From: Gammaproteobacteria bacterium
GTDB taxonomy: Bacteria > Pseudomonadota > Gammaproteobacteria > SZUA-140
Length of the DNA stretch: 52,186 nucleotides
Assembly: GCA_015488555.1 (NCBI GenBank)
Contig: WFNO01000088.1
Coordinates: forward strand, 1 to 52,186
Direction: 5' to 3'
A program made the position numbers and the translations under genes. The notes below the pieces were generated by a model. It had not been told where the DNA came from. It worked only from the letters and a program-made list of their open reading frames with translations, and ran no database searches. Below are positions 27,184 to 35,688 of this stretch, piece after piece (positions within the stretch are counted from its first letter, which is position 1; each line of letters starts with the position of its first letter).

Positions 27184-27362
27184 CCGGCATTCCCTCTCCG
27201 GCCGCCCGCGGCACCGCACGGGCCATCCTGCTTCTCCATCCCGATTCCGGGTGCCGCATTATTGCGATACAATCCTTCTCGCCGCAAGCCTGGGGCCGGC
27301 AGTACGCCGCTATCTCAGACGGAGCCGGCCGGAACGAACACAAGGGGCAAGGGAATGCCATC

Positions 27363-27887
27363 GTGATCGTCTCGCCATTCGGCCCGCGGGAACGGGCCCA
27401 TACCCTCCTGGAACTGTTGGTGGCGCTGGCCGTGCTCGCGCTGCTGGCGCTGCAGTTCGTGCCCTCCTGGCAGGACCGGCTCGCGCGCCGGCGCCTGGAA
27501 CAGGCGGCCATCCTGTTGCACGGGGAAATGCAGGCGGCACGCCTGGAGGCCCTGCGCCAGGGCCGCGGCGTGGCGGTACGATTCGCCATCCAAGCCTCCG
27601 GCCGCTGGTGCTACGGGGCCAGCGACACCGGCCCTTGCCGCTGTGAAGAGCAGGCCTGCCGCCTGGGCGGCCGCCCCCAGGCGCGAGTGGACAGCACCAC
27701 CCTGCCCGGGGTACGCCTGTGGACCAATCTCCCCGATCACACCCTGTACTTCGGTCCGGTCCGGGGCGGTACCCGGGCCGGCACCATCTTCCTGCGCAGC
27801 GGCGGCCTGGAGGCCCGGATCGTGGCCAGCAGCCAGGGCCGCCTGCGCTTGTGCGCGCAGGGGCTGGCAGGATTGCCGCCATGCTGA
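27363..27887 (+). CDS. fimT: FimT/GspH-type minor pseudopilin
   Basis: A 174-residue GspH/FimT-family protein starting at GTG 27363 with an AAGGG-like site upstream; no in-frame ATG is near. The N-terminal helix HTLLELLVALAVLALLALQFVPSWQ has Glu at +5. The residue before the expected cleavage is Ala (RERA before HTLLEL), not the usual Gly. The C-terminal GspH domain contains ARLEALRQGRGVAVRF and LYFGPVRGGTRAGTIFLRSGG. FimT subunits prime type IV pilus assembly and, in some bacteria, bind DNA for uptake. A -10-like TACAAT (27267-27272) with a poor -35 may serve as promoter. The stop overlaps pilW. Confidence 0.85.
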   Translation: MIVSPFGPRERAHTLLELLVALAVLALLALQFVPSWQDRLARRRLEQAAILLHGEMQAARLEALRQGRGVAVRFAIQASGRWCYGASDTGPCRCEEQACRLGGRPQARVDSTTLPGVRLWTNLPDHTLYFGPVRGGTRAGTIFLRSGGLEARIVASSQGRLRLCAQGLAGLPPC

Positions 27888-28585
27888 TCGCCACGGTGGG
27901 CCTCCCAGGCCGCACACGAAACCAAGCACGAAACGGGGTGCGAAACCGGGTACGCGCGCGCGGTTTGACCCTGGTGGAACTGTTGCTGTCCCTGTCCCTG
28001 GGCCTGATCCTGCTGGCCGGGCTCTTGTCGCTCTACACCGCGTTGTGGCGGGATCAGATGCAGCGGGTGCAGAGGCTGCGCCTGCAGCAGGAATTGCAGG
28101 CCGTGCTGGAAACCATGCGCCAGGACCTGCGCCGCGCAGGCTACTGGAATTCGGCCTCGCGTCCGAACCCGCCCCCCGGCGGGAATCCCTGGGCAGGCCC
28201 CAATCCCTTCGCCCGGCTCACGCTCCAGCCCACTCTTCAGGGCCATTGCCTGGTCTACCGCTACGACGCCGACGGTGACGGCCGCCTGGGGGCGCGCGAA
28301 GTGCGGGGTTACAGGCTCGCCGCGGGCGCCGTCTTGCACCGCACTGGCGGAGCCTGCCGGGAACCTCGCTGCGATCCCTGCCGCAGCGGGCGCTGGTGGC
28401 GCATCAGCGATCCGGCAGTGGTGGAAATCCGGCGGCTGCAATTCCGCATCCTGCCCGGCGGGGGGTTGGAGATCGTGCTGGCGGGCGTCTTGCAGACAAG
28501 GCCCGGCGAGGCGCTGGCGCTGCGCAGTATCCTGGTGCAACCCAACCTCGCAGCCGCTCCCGCCTCCCCCCACCCCGAAGAATGA
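27881..28585 (+). CDS. pilW: Type IV pilus minor pilin PilW
   Basis: A 234-residue minor pilin whose processing site RARG before LTLVELLLSLSLGLILLAGLLSLY is complete. The GYWNSASRP segment and the later acidic YRYDADGDGRLGAREV stretch resemble PilW. The leader before the cleavage site is unusually long (about 30 residues) because of a 12-bp repeat encoding RNQA, RNGV, RNRV. The ATG at 27881 overlaps the fimT stop, and the stop overlaps the pilX start (ATGA). With PilV, PilX and PilE-like partners it would form the priming tip of the pilus. Confidence 0.83.
   Translation: MLIATVGLPGRTRNQARNGVRNRVRARGLTLVELLLSLSLGLILLAGLLSLYTALWRDQMQRVQRLRLQQELQAVLETMRQDLRRAGYWNSASRPNPPPGGNPWAGPNPFARLTLQPTLQGHCLVYRYDADGDGRLGAREVRGYRLAAGAVLHRTGGACREPRCDPCRSGRWWRISDPAVVEIRRLQFRILPGGGLEIVLAGVLQTRPGEALALRSILVQPNLAAAPASPHPEE
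27917..27952. repeat. 12-bp tandem repeat in the pilW leader
   Basis: Three in-frame units start with CGAAAC (27917-27928, 27929-27940, 27941-27952) and encode RNQA-RNGV-RNRV. They lengthen the basic leader that prepilin peptidase removes. Confidence 0.75.
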
Positions 28586-29124
28586 GGCCGCCCTCGCACA
28601 GGCACTCGGCCGGCAATACCGCCCGGCACCGCCAGCAGGGCCTGGCCACCCTCGCCTTCACGGTGGCCCTGCTGGCCTTGCTCACCCTCGTGGCCCTGCA
28701 GGGGGCGCGGCTCGCCCTGCAGGAGCGTCGCCATGGCACTGCGGCATTCCAGCAGGCACAGGCCCTGTGGGCCGCGCAGGCGGGCCTGGCCCAGGCCCGC
28801 GCCCGGCTTGAATTGGAGGCCCGGATGGGCGTGGTGCAACCCCGCGGCCGATGGCGCGGGACCCTGCCGGACGGCAGCGCCTACGAGGTCCGCTGGGAGA
28901 TCCACCCTGCTCCAGCCTCCGCTTCCACACCCCTCATTGGGCCGGCCATCCCGCGCCAAGTGGCGCTTCGGGCCCGGGGACGGTCGGCGGACGGCTCGCG
29001 CAGCCACGGCCTGCACCACCGGCTGCTGATTCAGCCGCAGGCATCGGACCCCACTGCCCTGCACGTGCGGCCCTTGCCCGGCGGTTGGATCGACGGCCCC
29101 TTCGAGCGGGAAGACATGCCGTGA
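28582..29124 (+). CDS. pilX: Type IV pilus assembly protein PilX
   Basis: A 180-residue PilX-like minor pilin. A basic leader MRPPSHRHSAGNTARHRQQG precedes LATLAFTVALLALLTLVALQGARLALQERRHG. As in PilX proteins, the +5 Glu is absent. The following helix contains AFQQAQALWAAQAGLAQARARLE. It begins at an ATGA overlap with pilW and ends one base into pilV. Assignment rests on the N-terminal helix, size and position between pilW and pilV. Confidence 0.78.
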   Translation: MRPPSHRHSAGNTARHRQQGLATLAFTVALLALLTLVALQGARLALQERRHGTAAFQQAQALWAAQAGLAQARARLELEARMGVVQPRGRWRGTLPDGSAYEVRWEIHPAPASASTPLIGPAIPRQVALRARGRSADGSRSHGLHHRLLIQPQASDPTALHVRPLPGGWIDGPFEREDMP

Positions 29125-29630
29125 TGGCTCGGGACCGATTGCAGTACCCCCAGGCCCGCGGAAAGCGGCGGCAGCCGCAAGACGGGCTGGGACTGGTGGA
29201 GGTGCTGCTCACCTTGAGTGTGCTGGTCTTCACCCTCACCGCCATCGGGCGCCTGCAATGGCAGGCCCTGCACGAGTCCCGTCTCGGCGGGCAACAAGCC
29301 CTGGCCCTGCGCCTGGCCGAGAACCACATGGCCCGCCTGCAGATCGCCTTCCAGGCGGGCACCGTGCCGGCCGCCGGCCAGGTGGAGGTGCAAGCCACCG
29401 CCACCGGAGAACGCCGGGATGCCAACGCCGCCACCTCGTCGGAAGCCGATTCCGCACTCCTTTTCCGCTGCACCTGGCGGATCGAGGCCGCAGCGGGAGG
29501 GTCCGGGCTCTGGCGCCTGGCCGTACGCGTGGATTGGGACTATCCCCGCGGCACGCCCCGGCACCTGGAGCTGTACAGCCTGGCCTATCTCCCTCGACCT
29601 GCCTCTCCATCCGATTCCAATTCGCGGTAG
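29124..29630 (+). CDS. pilV: Type IV pilus minor pilin PilV
   Basis: A 168-residue minor pilin with a clear processing site, QDG before [28 protein letters not shown], and Glu at +5. [21 protein letters not shown] is the typical PilV spine. The ATG shares one base with the pilX stop (TGATG), so all four genes fimT-pilW-pilX-pilV are translationally coupled. No pilY1 adhesin follows. The operon instead ends in a 46-base convergent overlap with the chemoreceptor gene. Confidence 0.83.
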   Translation: MARDRLQYPQARGKRRQPQDGLGLVEVLLTLSVLVFTLTAIGRLQWQALHESRLGGQQALALRLAENHMARLQIAFQAGTVPAAGQVEVQATATGERRDANAATSSEADSALLFRCTWRIEAAAGGSGLWRLAVRVDWDYPRGTPRHLELYSLAYLPRPASPSDSNSR

Positions 29631-30847
29631 CGATCCAGCACCGCGCCGAGGCGGGCCAGTTGTTCTCCCAGCATGCGGGTGGTCTCGTGCACCGGCGTCA
29701 GGCGGCGGGTGATGGAGCCCTCTTCCTGTCCCGGGGTCAGATGCGCCAGGGCCTGATGCCCCTTTGCTTGCAGCGCCGCCAGTTCGGCGCTCAGGCCATC
29801 GCACTGTACCTGCAGATCCTGCAGGGCGGCCACCAGTGCCCGATATCGTTCACTGCCCTGCCGGCAAGTCTGCAGGCATTCGTGGAAGTGCCGGGAGACG
29901 GCCTCGATGCGGCCTTCCAGGGTCTCGATCTGCCGCTGCAAGCGGCCGATGGAGGCCTTGATCTCTTCCGTGGAATCCTGGGTACGCTGGGCCAGGGTGC
30001 GCACCGCATCCGCCACCACGGCGAATCCCCTGCCCTTGTCCCCGGCGCGGGCGGCCTCGATGGCGGCGTTCAAGGCCAGCAGATTGGTCTGCTCGGCCAC
30101 TTCCTGGATCACGGCCAGCACCCCACCGATGTCCGCCCCGGACGCGTACAACTGCCGTACCACGGCAGCGGTCTCCTGGATCGAGTTCGCACCTTCTTCC
30201 AGGCGGGCGGCCGATGCCGCCATCGCGGCCTGCTCCTCTGCACCGGTCTCGGCCAGCCGTGCCAGCTCGCCACCGATCTGCGCGCCCTCTTTCGCCAATC
30301 CCTCCAGGCGTTCCGGGAGTTCCTGCAGCGCCGCCGCCTCCGAAGGGGGGCGCGATTCACCATCCTCCCGCAGGGTATAGGCCACGAGGCGCTCCAGACG
30401 GGCCGCCGTCTGACCGATGGCCCGGCAATGCTCTTGCACGGCCGCCACCGCCTCGCGATAAGAGGCCAGCACCGCCTCCACCGCCATCCCCACCTGCGCC
30501 AGCGCCGGCGGCGCATGCAGGGGGCGCCACAGTCCGGTGTGCCGGAAGCGGTGCAATTGCGCCGCCAGGCTCTGCTCGCCGCGGCGGTGGCGCCAGGCCA
30601 TCACCGCGCCCCCCAGCAGCGCCGCGCCCAGGCCCAGCAGGAGCACGCCGACCCAGAATCCGAACCCAAGTTCCGGGCCCAATTCCAGAAGACCAGATTC
30701 CAGACTGGATTCCAGACTGGATTCCAGGGCCGCCGTTCGCCTATCATGGACCAGTATTGCGATGGCGAGCAGCACGAGGATCACGGCCAGCATGCCCGCC
30801 AGCCGGTAACCCATCCCACCCCGCAGATTTTCGATCTTGCCCGGCAT
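29585..30847 (-). CDS. Methyl-accepting chemotaxis protein with a minimal periplasmic region
   Basis: A 420-residue chemoreceptor. Two membrane helices ([20 protein letters not shown] and [22 protein letters not shown]) are separated by only about 35 residues, so there is no room for a ligand-binding domain. That loop is partly made of LESS repeats coded by a 12-bp array. No HAMP domain is evident. The signalling hairpin tip [45 protein letters not shown] (about residues 258-302) is well conserved. There is no CheR-binding pentapeptide at the C-terminus. The 3' end overlaps pilV by 46 bases convergently. It may sense membrane or cytoplasmic state and report to a pilus-linked or flagellar Che pathway. 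The start at 30847 is chosen for the short N-terminus before helix 1. Confidence 0.88.
   Translation of the reverse strand: MPGKIENLRGGMGYRLAGMLAVILVLLAIAILVHDRRTAALESSLESSLESGLLELGPELGFGFWVGVLLLGLGAALLGGAVMAWRHRRGEQSLAAQLHRFRHTGLWRPLHAPPALAQVGMAVEAVLASYREAVAAVQEHCRAIGQTAARLERLVAYTLREDGESRPPSEAAALQELPERLEGLAKEGAQIGGELARLAETGAEEQAAMAASAARLEEGANSIQETAAVVRQLYASGADIGGVLAVIQEVAEQTNLLALNAAIEAARAGDKGRGFAVVADAVRTLAQRTQDSTEEIKASIGRLQRQIETLEGRIEAVSRHFHECLQTCRQGSERYRALVAALQDLQVQCDGLSAELAALQAKGHQALAHLTPGQEEGSITRRLTPVHETTRMLGEQLARLGAVLDRYRELESDGEAGRGR
30692..30727. repeat. 12-bp tandem repeat in the chemoreceptor periplasmic loop
   Basis: Two perfect units ACTGGATTCCAG (30704-30715, 30716-30727) and one with two changes (30692-30703), in frame, encoding [12 protein letters not shown] on the minus strand. 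Confidence 0.85.
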
Positions 30848-30942
30848 GCCCGTCACCGCCTTCGTCCCCGCCGCTCCCCGGTCGAGAGGGGTCGTGCAAA
30901 CACCTCGCTTCGCTGTGTGATCCGGATTTACAAGCAAAAGTC

Positions 30943-33912
30943 ATGCTGAACCGCCGCATCACCCGATCCCTGCGAGAGACTCCGGCCAGACTGCGCCCGA
31001 GTGGGCGCTGGACTGTCTGGCTGCTCTGCTGGGGGGCGCTCTTCTGGAGCGCCACGGCTCCATACCCGGCCACGGCCGGCACGCCGCCCGCCGACACGGC
31101 TGCCGAGGTGGCGGTGATCCATCCGGAGCGGGATCGCCGCGCCTACCGATACCTGACCCTGGACAACGGCCTGCGGGTATTGCTGATCTCGGATCCGCAG
31201 GCCGACAAGGCGGCGGCTAGCCTGGACGTTCGGGTGGGCTATTTCGACGATCCCCCCGAACGGCCGGGCTTGAGCCACTTCCTGGAACACATGCTCTTTC
31301 TGGGAACCGAGAAATATCCGGATGCCAATGCCTTCCAGGATTTCATCGCGGTGCACGGCGGTAGCAACAATGCCTCCACGGGAGCCGAGCACACGCGTTT
31401 CTATTTCGACGTGGACGCAGACTGGCTGGCCGGCGCCCTGGACCGTTTCGCGCAATTCTTCATCGCGCCCTTGTTCAATGCGGAATTCGTGGCCCGCGAG
31501 GTCCGGGCGGTGGAATCCGAATACCGCCTCAAGCTGCGGGAAGACGGCCGCCGTTTCTGGGAGGTGCAGAAGGCCACCGCCAATCCCGCCCATCCGTTCA
31601 GCAAGTTCTCCGTGGGCAATGCCAAGACCCTGGGTGCGGACCGGCCCGCGGCCCTGCGGGCGGCGCTCGTCGAGTTCTTCCAGCGCCACTACGATCCACG
31701 GCTCATGACCCTGGCCGTGCTCGGGCGCCAGCCCCTGGCGCAACTCGAGACCCTGGTCCGGCGCCATTTCGGCGCCATTCCCATGCGCGCCGGCCGGCGC
31801 CAGCCGCTCAAGCCCCCCATCACCGAACCCTTGTTCCTGGACCACCAGCGCGGTGTGTGGATCCACATCGTCCCGGTGCGGGAACAGCGCCGCCTGATCC
31901 TCAGCTTCCCCTTTCCCTGGCGTAGCGCCTATCACCTGAGCAAACCCACGCTGCTCGTTTCACACCTGCTCGGTCACGAGGGGCCGGGCAGCCTGCACCA
32001 GTGGCTCACCCGCAAGGGCTGGATCAATGGCCTGTCGGTGGGCAAGCGCCTGGTGGCGGGCAACTATGCCACTCTGGACGTGGCCATCGACCTCACGCCC
32101 GAAGGCCTGCGCTTCGTCAGTCACATCACGGGACTGGTGTTCCAGTATCTGGAACGCATCCGGCGGGAGGGTTTCCAACCCTGGATCTACGACGAGATCG
32201 CGCGCATGAATGCGCTGCGCTTCCAGTACCGGGAACCGCCGCGCGCGGTGGTGGAGGTGCGCGCCCTGGCCCGCAATCTGCATCACTATCCGCCGGCCCT
32301 GGTGTTGCGCGGACCACTGGAATTCCAGCGCTACCGGGCCGACGAACTCGGCTTCCTGCTGGACGCCCTGCGACCGGACAACCTGCGGCTCATCCTCCTG
32401 GCTCCGGACCTGCCCGCCGCCTTGCGCGAGCCACGCTACCAGGTTCCGTATCAGATCACGGCCATCGCCCCGGCCCTCCAGCGGCGCTGGCTCCAGCTCT
32501 TCACGCCCGCCCCACTGGCCATCCCCGGTCCCAATCCCTTCCTGCCCGAGCGGCCGGCGCTCAAGCCCCTGGCGGACACCGCACCCGTGCCCCGGCGCAT
32601 CCTGGAACGCCCGGGACTGCGCGTCTGGCACAAGCAGGACGATCGCTTCCGCCTGCCCCGAGCCAATCTCGTGATCTACCTGCGACATCCGGAAATGCTG
32701 GCCGACCCCCGCGGGCGTGTCCTGGCCCGCCTCTATACCGCTCTGGTGCACGATGCCTTGAAGGACAGCGCCTATTATGCCTACCTGGCGGATCTCTACT
32801 ACGACCTCACGGCGGGACGTGACGGCCTCACGCTCTCCCTGGGCGGCTTGGACGAACGCCAGGCCCTATGGCTGGAGCACATTCTGGATACCTTGGTCCG
32901 GCTGCGAATCGACCCCGCCCGCCTGGCGCTGCAGCGGGAACGCCTGCGCCGTACCTGGGAGAACCTGCGCCACGACCGGCCCTACCGGCAGGCCAACCGA
33001 GAATTGCTGCTCCTGCTCCAGCATCATCGCTGGCCAACCAGCAGCTATCTGGAAATCCTGCCACAGATCACGGCGGAGGAAGTGGCCCGTTTCGCCGCCG
33101 ATTTCTTCGCCGGCGCCAGCGTGGAGGTGCTGGGACATGGCAACCTCACCGCCGCCCAGACCCGCACCATGGCCGAACGGATACGCCTCAAACTGGGGGC
33201 ACAGCGCCGCTCGCCGCCCCCGGGCCCGCGCCTCACCGTGTTGCCCGCGCAATCGACCCATGTGCGGCGGCTCGGCACTCCGCTGGAGGACCACGCCCTG
33301 GTGGTCTATTACCAGGGGCGGGAGAGCAGCATCGCCGAAGCCGCCCGCATCCTGTTCCTGCAACGCATGCTGAAAGGCCCCTTCTATCACGTCTTGCGTA
33401 CCGAGGCCCAATTGGGCTACGTGGTCTTCGCCGCCACGCATAGCACTTTGCGCCGGCCGGGCCTGAAGCTGGTCGTCCAATCACCGCACGCCACCCCACC
33501 GGAACTGTACCGGCACGTGCAGCGTTTCCTGCGCCGCTTCGAGAAGCTGCTCGTGGAGATGACGTCCGAGACCTTCGAGAACTACCGGGCCGGCCTGTTG
33601 AGCGATCTGCTGGAAGAAGAAAAGACCCTGGACGATCTCAGCCGCCGCTACGCCCATCTCCTGGCCTTGGGTTATCACCGCTTCGATCTCTCCGAACGGC
33701 TGGCCGCCGCGGTCCGCACCCTCCGGCAAGAAGAACTGCTGCGCTTCTTCCGCCACTGGATGCTGGAGGCGCAGGCCGGACGACTGGTGGTGGAGGCCTA
33801 CGGCCGCGACAACCCCATGCCCCCGCCCGCCGCCGGCCAGCGGCTCATCGAAGACCCCGTGCGTTTCCGTACCGCCCTACCCGCCGAGCGGCTGTCCCTG
33901 GAAATTCCATAA
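30943..33912 (+). CDS. M16A zinc metalloprotease, pitrilysin/insulinase type
   Basis: A 989-residue secreted or periplasmic protease. A signal peptide covers about residues 22-46 (WTVWLLCWGALFWSATAPYPATAG). The inverted zinc motif HFLEH is at 112-116, and the third ligand Glu is near 191-193 in REVRAVESEY. Four M16 half-domains follow over the expected pitrilysin length (E. coli PtrA 962), with the distal RTEAQLGYVVFA substrate-binding segment. The frame is open far upstream, but this ATG opens a credible signal peptide. Pitrilysins degrade small peptides such as insulin-like substrates inside a closed chamber. It diverges from the chemoreceptor gene across 95 bases. Confidence 0.93.
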   Translation: MLNRRITRSLRETPARLRPSGRWTVWLLCWGALFWSATAPYPATAGTPPADTAAEVAVIHPERDRRAYRYLTLDNGLRVLLISDPQADKAAASLDVRVGYFDDPPERPGLSHFLEHMLFLGTEKYPDANAFQDFIAVHGGSNNASTGAEHTRFYFDVDADWLAGALDRFAQFFIAPLFNAEFVAREVRAVESEYRLKLREDGRRFWEVQKATANPAHPFSKFSVGNAKTLGADRPAALRAALVEFFQRHYDPRLMTLAVLGRQPLAQLETLVRRHFGAIPMRAGRRQPLKPPITEPLFLDHQRGVWIHIVPVREQRRLILSFPFPWRSAYHLSKPTLLVSHLLGHEGPGSLHQWLTRKGWINGLSVGKRLVAGNYATLDVAIDLTPEGLRFVSHITGLVFQYLERIRREGFQPWIYDEIARMNALRFQYREPPRAVVEVRALARNLHHYPPALVLRGPLEFQRYRADELGFLLDALRPDNLRLILLAPDLPAALREPRYQVPYQITAIAPALQRRWLQLFTPAPLAIPGPNPFLPERPALKPLADTAPVPRRILERPGLRVWHKQDDRFRLPRANLVIYLRHPEMLADPRGRVLARLYTALVHDALKDSAYYAYLADLYYDLTAGRDGLTLSLGGLDERQALWLEHILDTLVRLRIDPARLALQRERLRRTWENLRHDRPYRQANRELLLLLQHHRWPTSSYLEILPQITAEEVARFAADFFAGASVEVLGHGNLTAAQTRTMAERIRLKLGAQRRSPPPGPRLTVLPAQSTHVRRLGTPLEDHALVVYYQGRESSIAEAARILFLQRMLKGPFYHVLRTEAQLGYVVFAATHSTLRRPGLKLVVQSPHATPPELYRHVQRFLRRFEKLLVEMTSETFENYRAGLLSDLLEEEKTLDDLSRRYAHLLALGYHRFDLSERLAAAVRTLRQEELLRFFRHWMLEAQAGRLVVEAYGRDNPMPPPAAGQRLIEDPVRFRTALPAERLSLEIP

Positions 33913-34010
33913 TTCATGGCTTGAGCCGGATTTTGTGAAGGCGGTCACATTCCTTCCGGCGACGCTGTGCCATAGTCATCCCATTCCACCCATCGAAGCA
34001 GGAGGATGAC

Positions 34011-34460
34011 ATGAAACTACAGCGCGCTTGCTGCGGCACTTTGCGCCGCACTTCTTCTCGAGGACCGATGATCCACAGCCTGGCGCTGTGCGCCGCTCTC
34101 CTGTTGGGCAGTACCGCAACGGCCGCCACCCTGAAAGAGGGTAACCAGGCAGACCCCTACGCTCAGGGTTACGACTCCGCCTATCGCAACGACTATGGCG
34201 CGGCTTTCAGCTACTGGCTGCCCCTGGCCCTCCAGGGAGACGCCCGAGCCCAGTTCAATCTGGGACTGATGTATCACAGCGGGTTATTCGTGGAACAGGA
34301 CGAAGCCCAGGCCCTGTATTGGTACCATCAGGCCGCCGCCAATGGCATTCGCGAAGCCCAGGAATACTTGGTGGTGGGCTACAGTGAAGGCTGGTTCGGG
34401 CTCGACAAGGACGAAGCCAAGGCCAGGTACTGGGAACAGCGACTGGCGGAGAACCAGTAA
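34011..34460 (+). CDS. Secreted Sel1-repeat protein
   Basis: A 149-residue exported protein. AGGAGG five bases before the ATG at 34011 fixes the start. The signal region runs to about residue 38 (LALCAALLLGSTATA). Two to three Sel1-like repeats follow: AFSYWLPLALQGDARAQFNLGLMYHSG, EQDEAQALYWYHQAAANGIREAQEYLVVGYSEG and DKDEAKARYWEQRLAENQ. Such solenoids bind partner proteins, and the partner is unknown. It is followed by a 289-base repeat-rich gap before the convergent rpoH. Confidence 0.85.
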   Translation: MKLQRACCGTLRRTSSRGPMIHSLALCAALLLGSTATAATLKEGNQADPYAQGYDSAYRNDYGAAFSYWLPLALQGDARAQFNLGLMYHSGLFVEQDEAQALYWYHQAAANGIREAQEYLVVGYSEGWFGLDKDEAKARYWEQRLAENQ

Positions 34461-34501
34461 CTGGCATCACCAGCTTCAGAACCGTCCCCCCCTTCACCCT
34501 A

Positions 34502-34704
34502 CCCTCTCCCCCCTGCAGGGGGAGAGGGAAAATTTCTTAGTAGTCCTACCCTCTCTCCTCGCTGTGGGGGAATAGTCCTGTCCTCTCCACCGCATGGGAA
34601 GAGGCATTCTTGGCAAACCCCATTCTCTCCCAAAGGAGCCAAAAAAATCCCTCTCCTCCCCAACGGACAAAAAAAGCCCTCTCCCCTAGAAGGAGGAGAG
34701 GGCT
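34502..34704. repeat. Degenerate array of CCCTCTCC palindromes between the Sel1 gene and rpoH
   Basis: The gap holds about six imperfect copies of a CCCTCTCC...GGAGAGGG palindrome. The best are 34502-34528 and 34675-34704. Decayed ones lie near 34545-34567, 34579-34603, 34623-34640 and 34649-34662. Two copies are each flanked by a run of seven A residues (34641-34647 and 34669-34675). This resembles dispersed intergenic hairpin repeats that double as terminators. Confidence 0.7.
34669..34704 (-). terminator. Rho-independent terminator of rpoH
   Basis: On the minus strand a ten-base-pair stem (AGCCCTCTCC with GGAGAGGGCT, 34704-34695 and 34684-34675) is followed by a T-tract (34675-34669). It lies 46 bases beyond the rpoH stop and is the last copy of the palindrome array. 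Confidence 0.85.
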
Positions 34705-34713
34705 GGGACATCT

Positions 34714-34748
34714 TGTCCGACGTCTGACATCTGACGTCTGATATCTGA
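34714..34748. repeat. Heptanucleotide tandem array (TCAGAYR family) next to the rpoH stop codon
   Basis: Units CGTCTGA, CATCTGA, CGTCTGA, TATCTGA start at 34721, 34728, 34735 and 34742, preceded by a degenerate TGTCCGA. On the minus strand these are TCAGATA, TCAGACG, TCAGATG, TCAGACG, the same family as at 21592-21624. The array ends one base from the rpoH stop codon. Confidence 0.85.
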
Positions 34749-34749
34749 A

Positions 34750-35601
34750 TCACGCCTCCATGGCGTTGCGCAGCTTCTTGAGGGCGTTCTTCTCCAATTG
34801 GCGAATGCGTTCGGCCGAGACCTCGTAACGATTGGCCAGGTCCTGCAGCGTCATCTTTTCGTCCGCCAGCCAACGTTGCTGCAGGATGTCACGGCTACGT
34901 TCATCCAGCGTCTCCAGTGCAGCGTGCAGACGCCGTTCGCTGTGATCGCGCCATTCGCTGTCCTCCACCTGTGTGGTGGGATCCATGCGCAGATCCTGCA
35001 GATAGGCCGCCGGGGCCTGATAACCCTGATCCTCGTCGTCACGCTCATGGGCATCGAAAGAAGCATCGTATCCGCTCAAGCGCGATTCCATCTCCAGCAC
35101 TTCGTCAGGACGCACGCCCAGATCCTTGGCCACCGCCTCCACTTCTTCCTTGCCCAACCAAGCCAGGCGCTTCTTGGCCGCACGCAGGTTGAAGAACAGT
35201 TTGCGCTGGGCCTTGGTGGTGGCCACCTTGACGATACGCCAGTTGCGCAGGATGAATTCGTGGATCTCGGCCCGGATCCAGTGCACGGCATAGGACACCA
35301 GGCGCACGTTCATCTCGGGATCGAAGCGCTTGACGGCCTTCATCAGCCCCACATTGCCTTCCTGGATCAGGTCGGCCTGGGGCAGGCCATAGCCGGCGTA
35401 ACCGCGGGCGATGTGCACCACGAAACGGAGATTGGCCAGTACCAGCTGGCGGGCCGCATCCAGGTCGTTCTCCTGGCGGTAACGCCGCGCCAAGCGCCGC
35501 TCTTCCTCTGCATCCAGCATCGGAATGGCACTCACTGCCTGGATGTAGGCCTCCAGACTGCCGCTGCTCAAAGCTAGACTGTATTCAAAATCTTTGCTCA
35601 T
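34750..35601 (-). CDS. rpoH: Heat-shock sigma factor RpoH (sigma-32)
   Basis: RpoH directs RNA polymerase to heat-shock promoters. The 283-residue product (E. coli 284) begins [29 protein letters not shown]. It has region 2 with [54 protein letters not shown]. The RpoH box is present ([10 protein letters not shown]), followed by the region 4 helix-turn-helix [27 protein letters not shown]. The ATG at 35601 has GAGGGGGAG about 12 bases upstream. The frame is open for 50 more codons, but that part covers the promoter and CIRCE element and has no homology. Upstream elements suggest sigma-E, sigma-70 and HrcA control. Confidence 0.97.
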   Translation of the reverse strand: MSKDFEYSLALSSGSLEAYIQAVSAIPMLDAEEERRLARRYRQENDLDAARQLVLANLRFVVHIARGYAGYGLPQADLIQEGNVGLMKAVKRFDPEMNVRLVSYAVHWIRAEIHEFILRNWRIVKVATTKAQRKLFFNLRAAKKRLAWLGKEEVEAVAKDLGVRPDEVLEMESRLSGYDASFDAHERDDEDQGYQAPAAYLQDLRMDPTTQVEDSEWRDHSERRLHAALETLDERSRDILQQRWLADEKMTLQDLANRYEVSAERIRQLEKNALKKLRNAMEA

Positions 35602-35645
35602 GTGTAATATACTCCCCCTCGGGATGATGGGCAGATTTCCAAATT

Positions 35646-35672
35646 TTGGCACTCTGCCTTTGAGAGTGCTAA
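35646..35672. promoter_or_regulatory. CIRCE operator (HrcA binding site) upstream of rpoH
   Basis: TTGGCACTC-N9-GAGTGCTAA at 35646-35672 matches the CIRCE consensus TTAGCACTC-N9-GAGTGCTAA at 17 of 18 arm positions with the exact 9-base spacer. It lies 45-71 bases upstream of the rpoH ATG and overlaps the -10 region of both candidate promoters, so HrcA bound here should repress rpoH. Confidence 0.85.
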
Positions 35673-35688
35673 TAACGCAAAAAGTTCC
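35661..35688 (-). promoter_or_regulatory. Candidate sigma-E promoter of rpoH
   Basis: On the minus strand, GGAACTT (35688-35682) is 16 bases from TCTCA (35665-35661). E. coli rpoH P3, a sigma-E promoter, has GAACTT, 16 bases, then TCTGA. The -35 here is a perfect sigma-E consensus. Transcription would begin near 35654, inside the CIRCE element. Confidence 0.7.
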
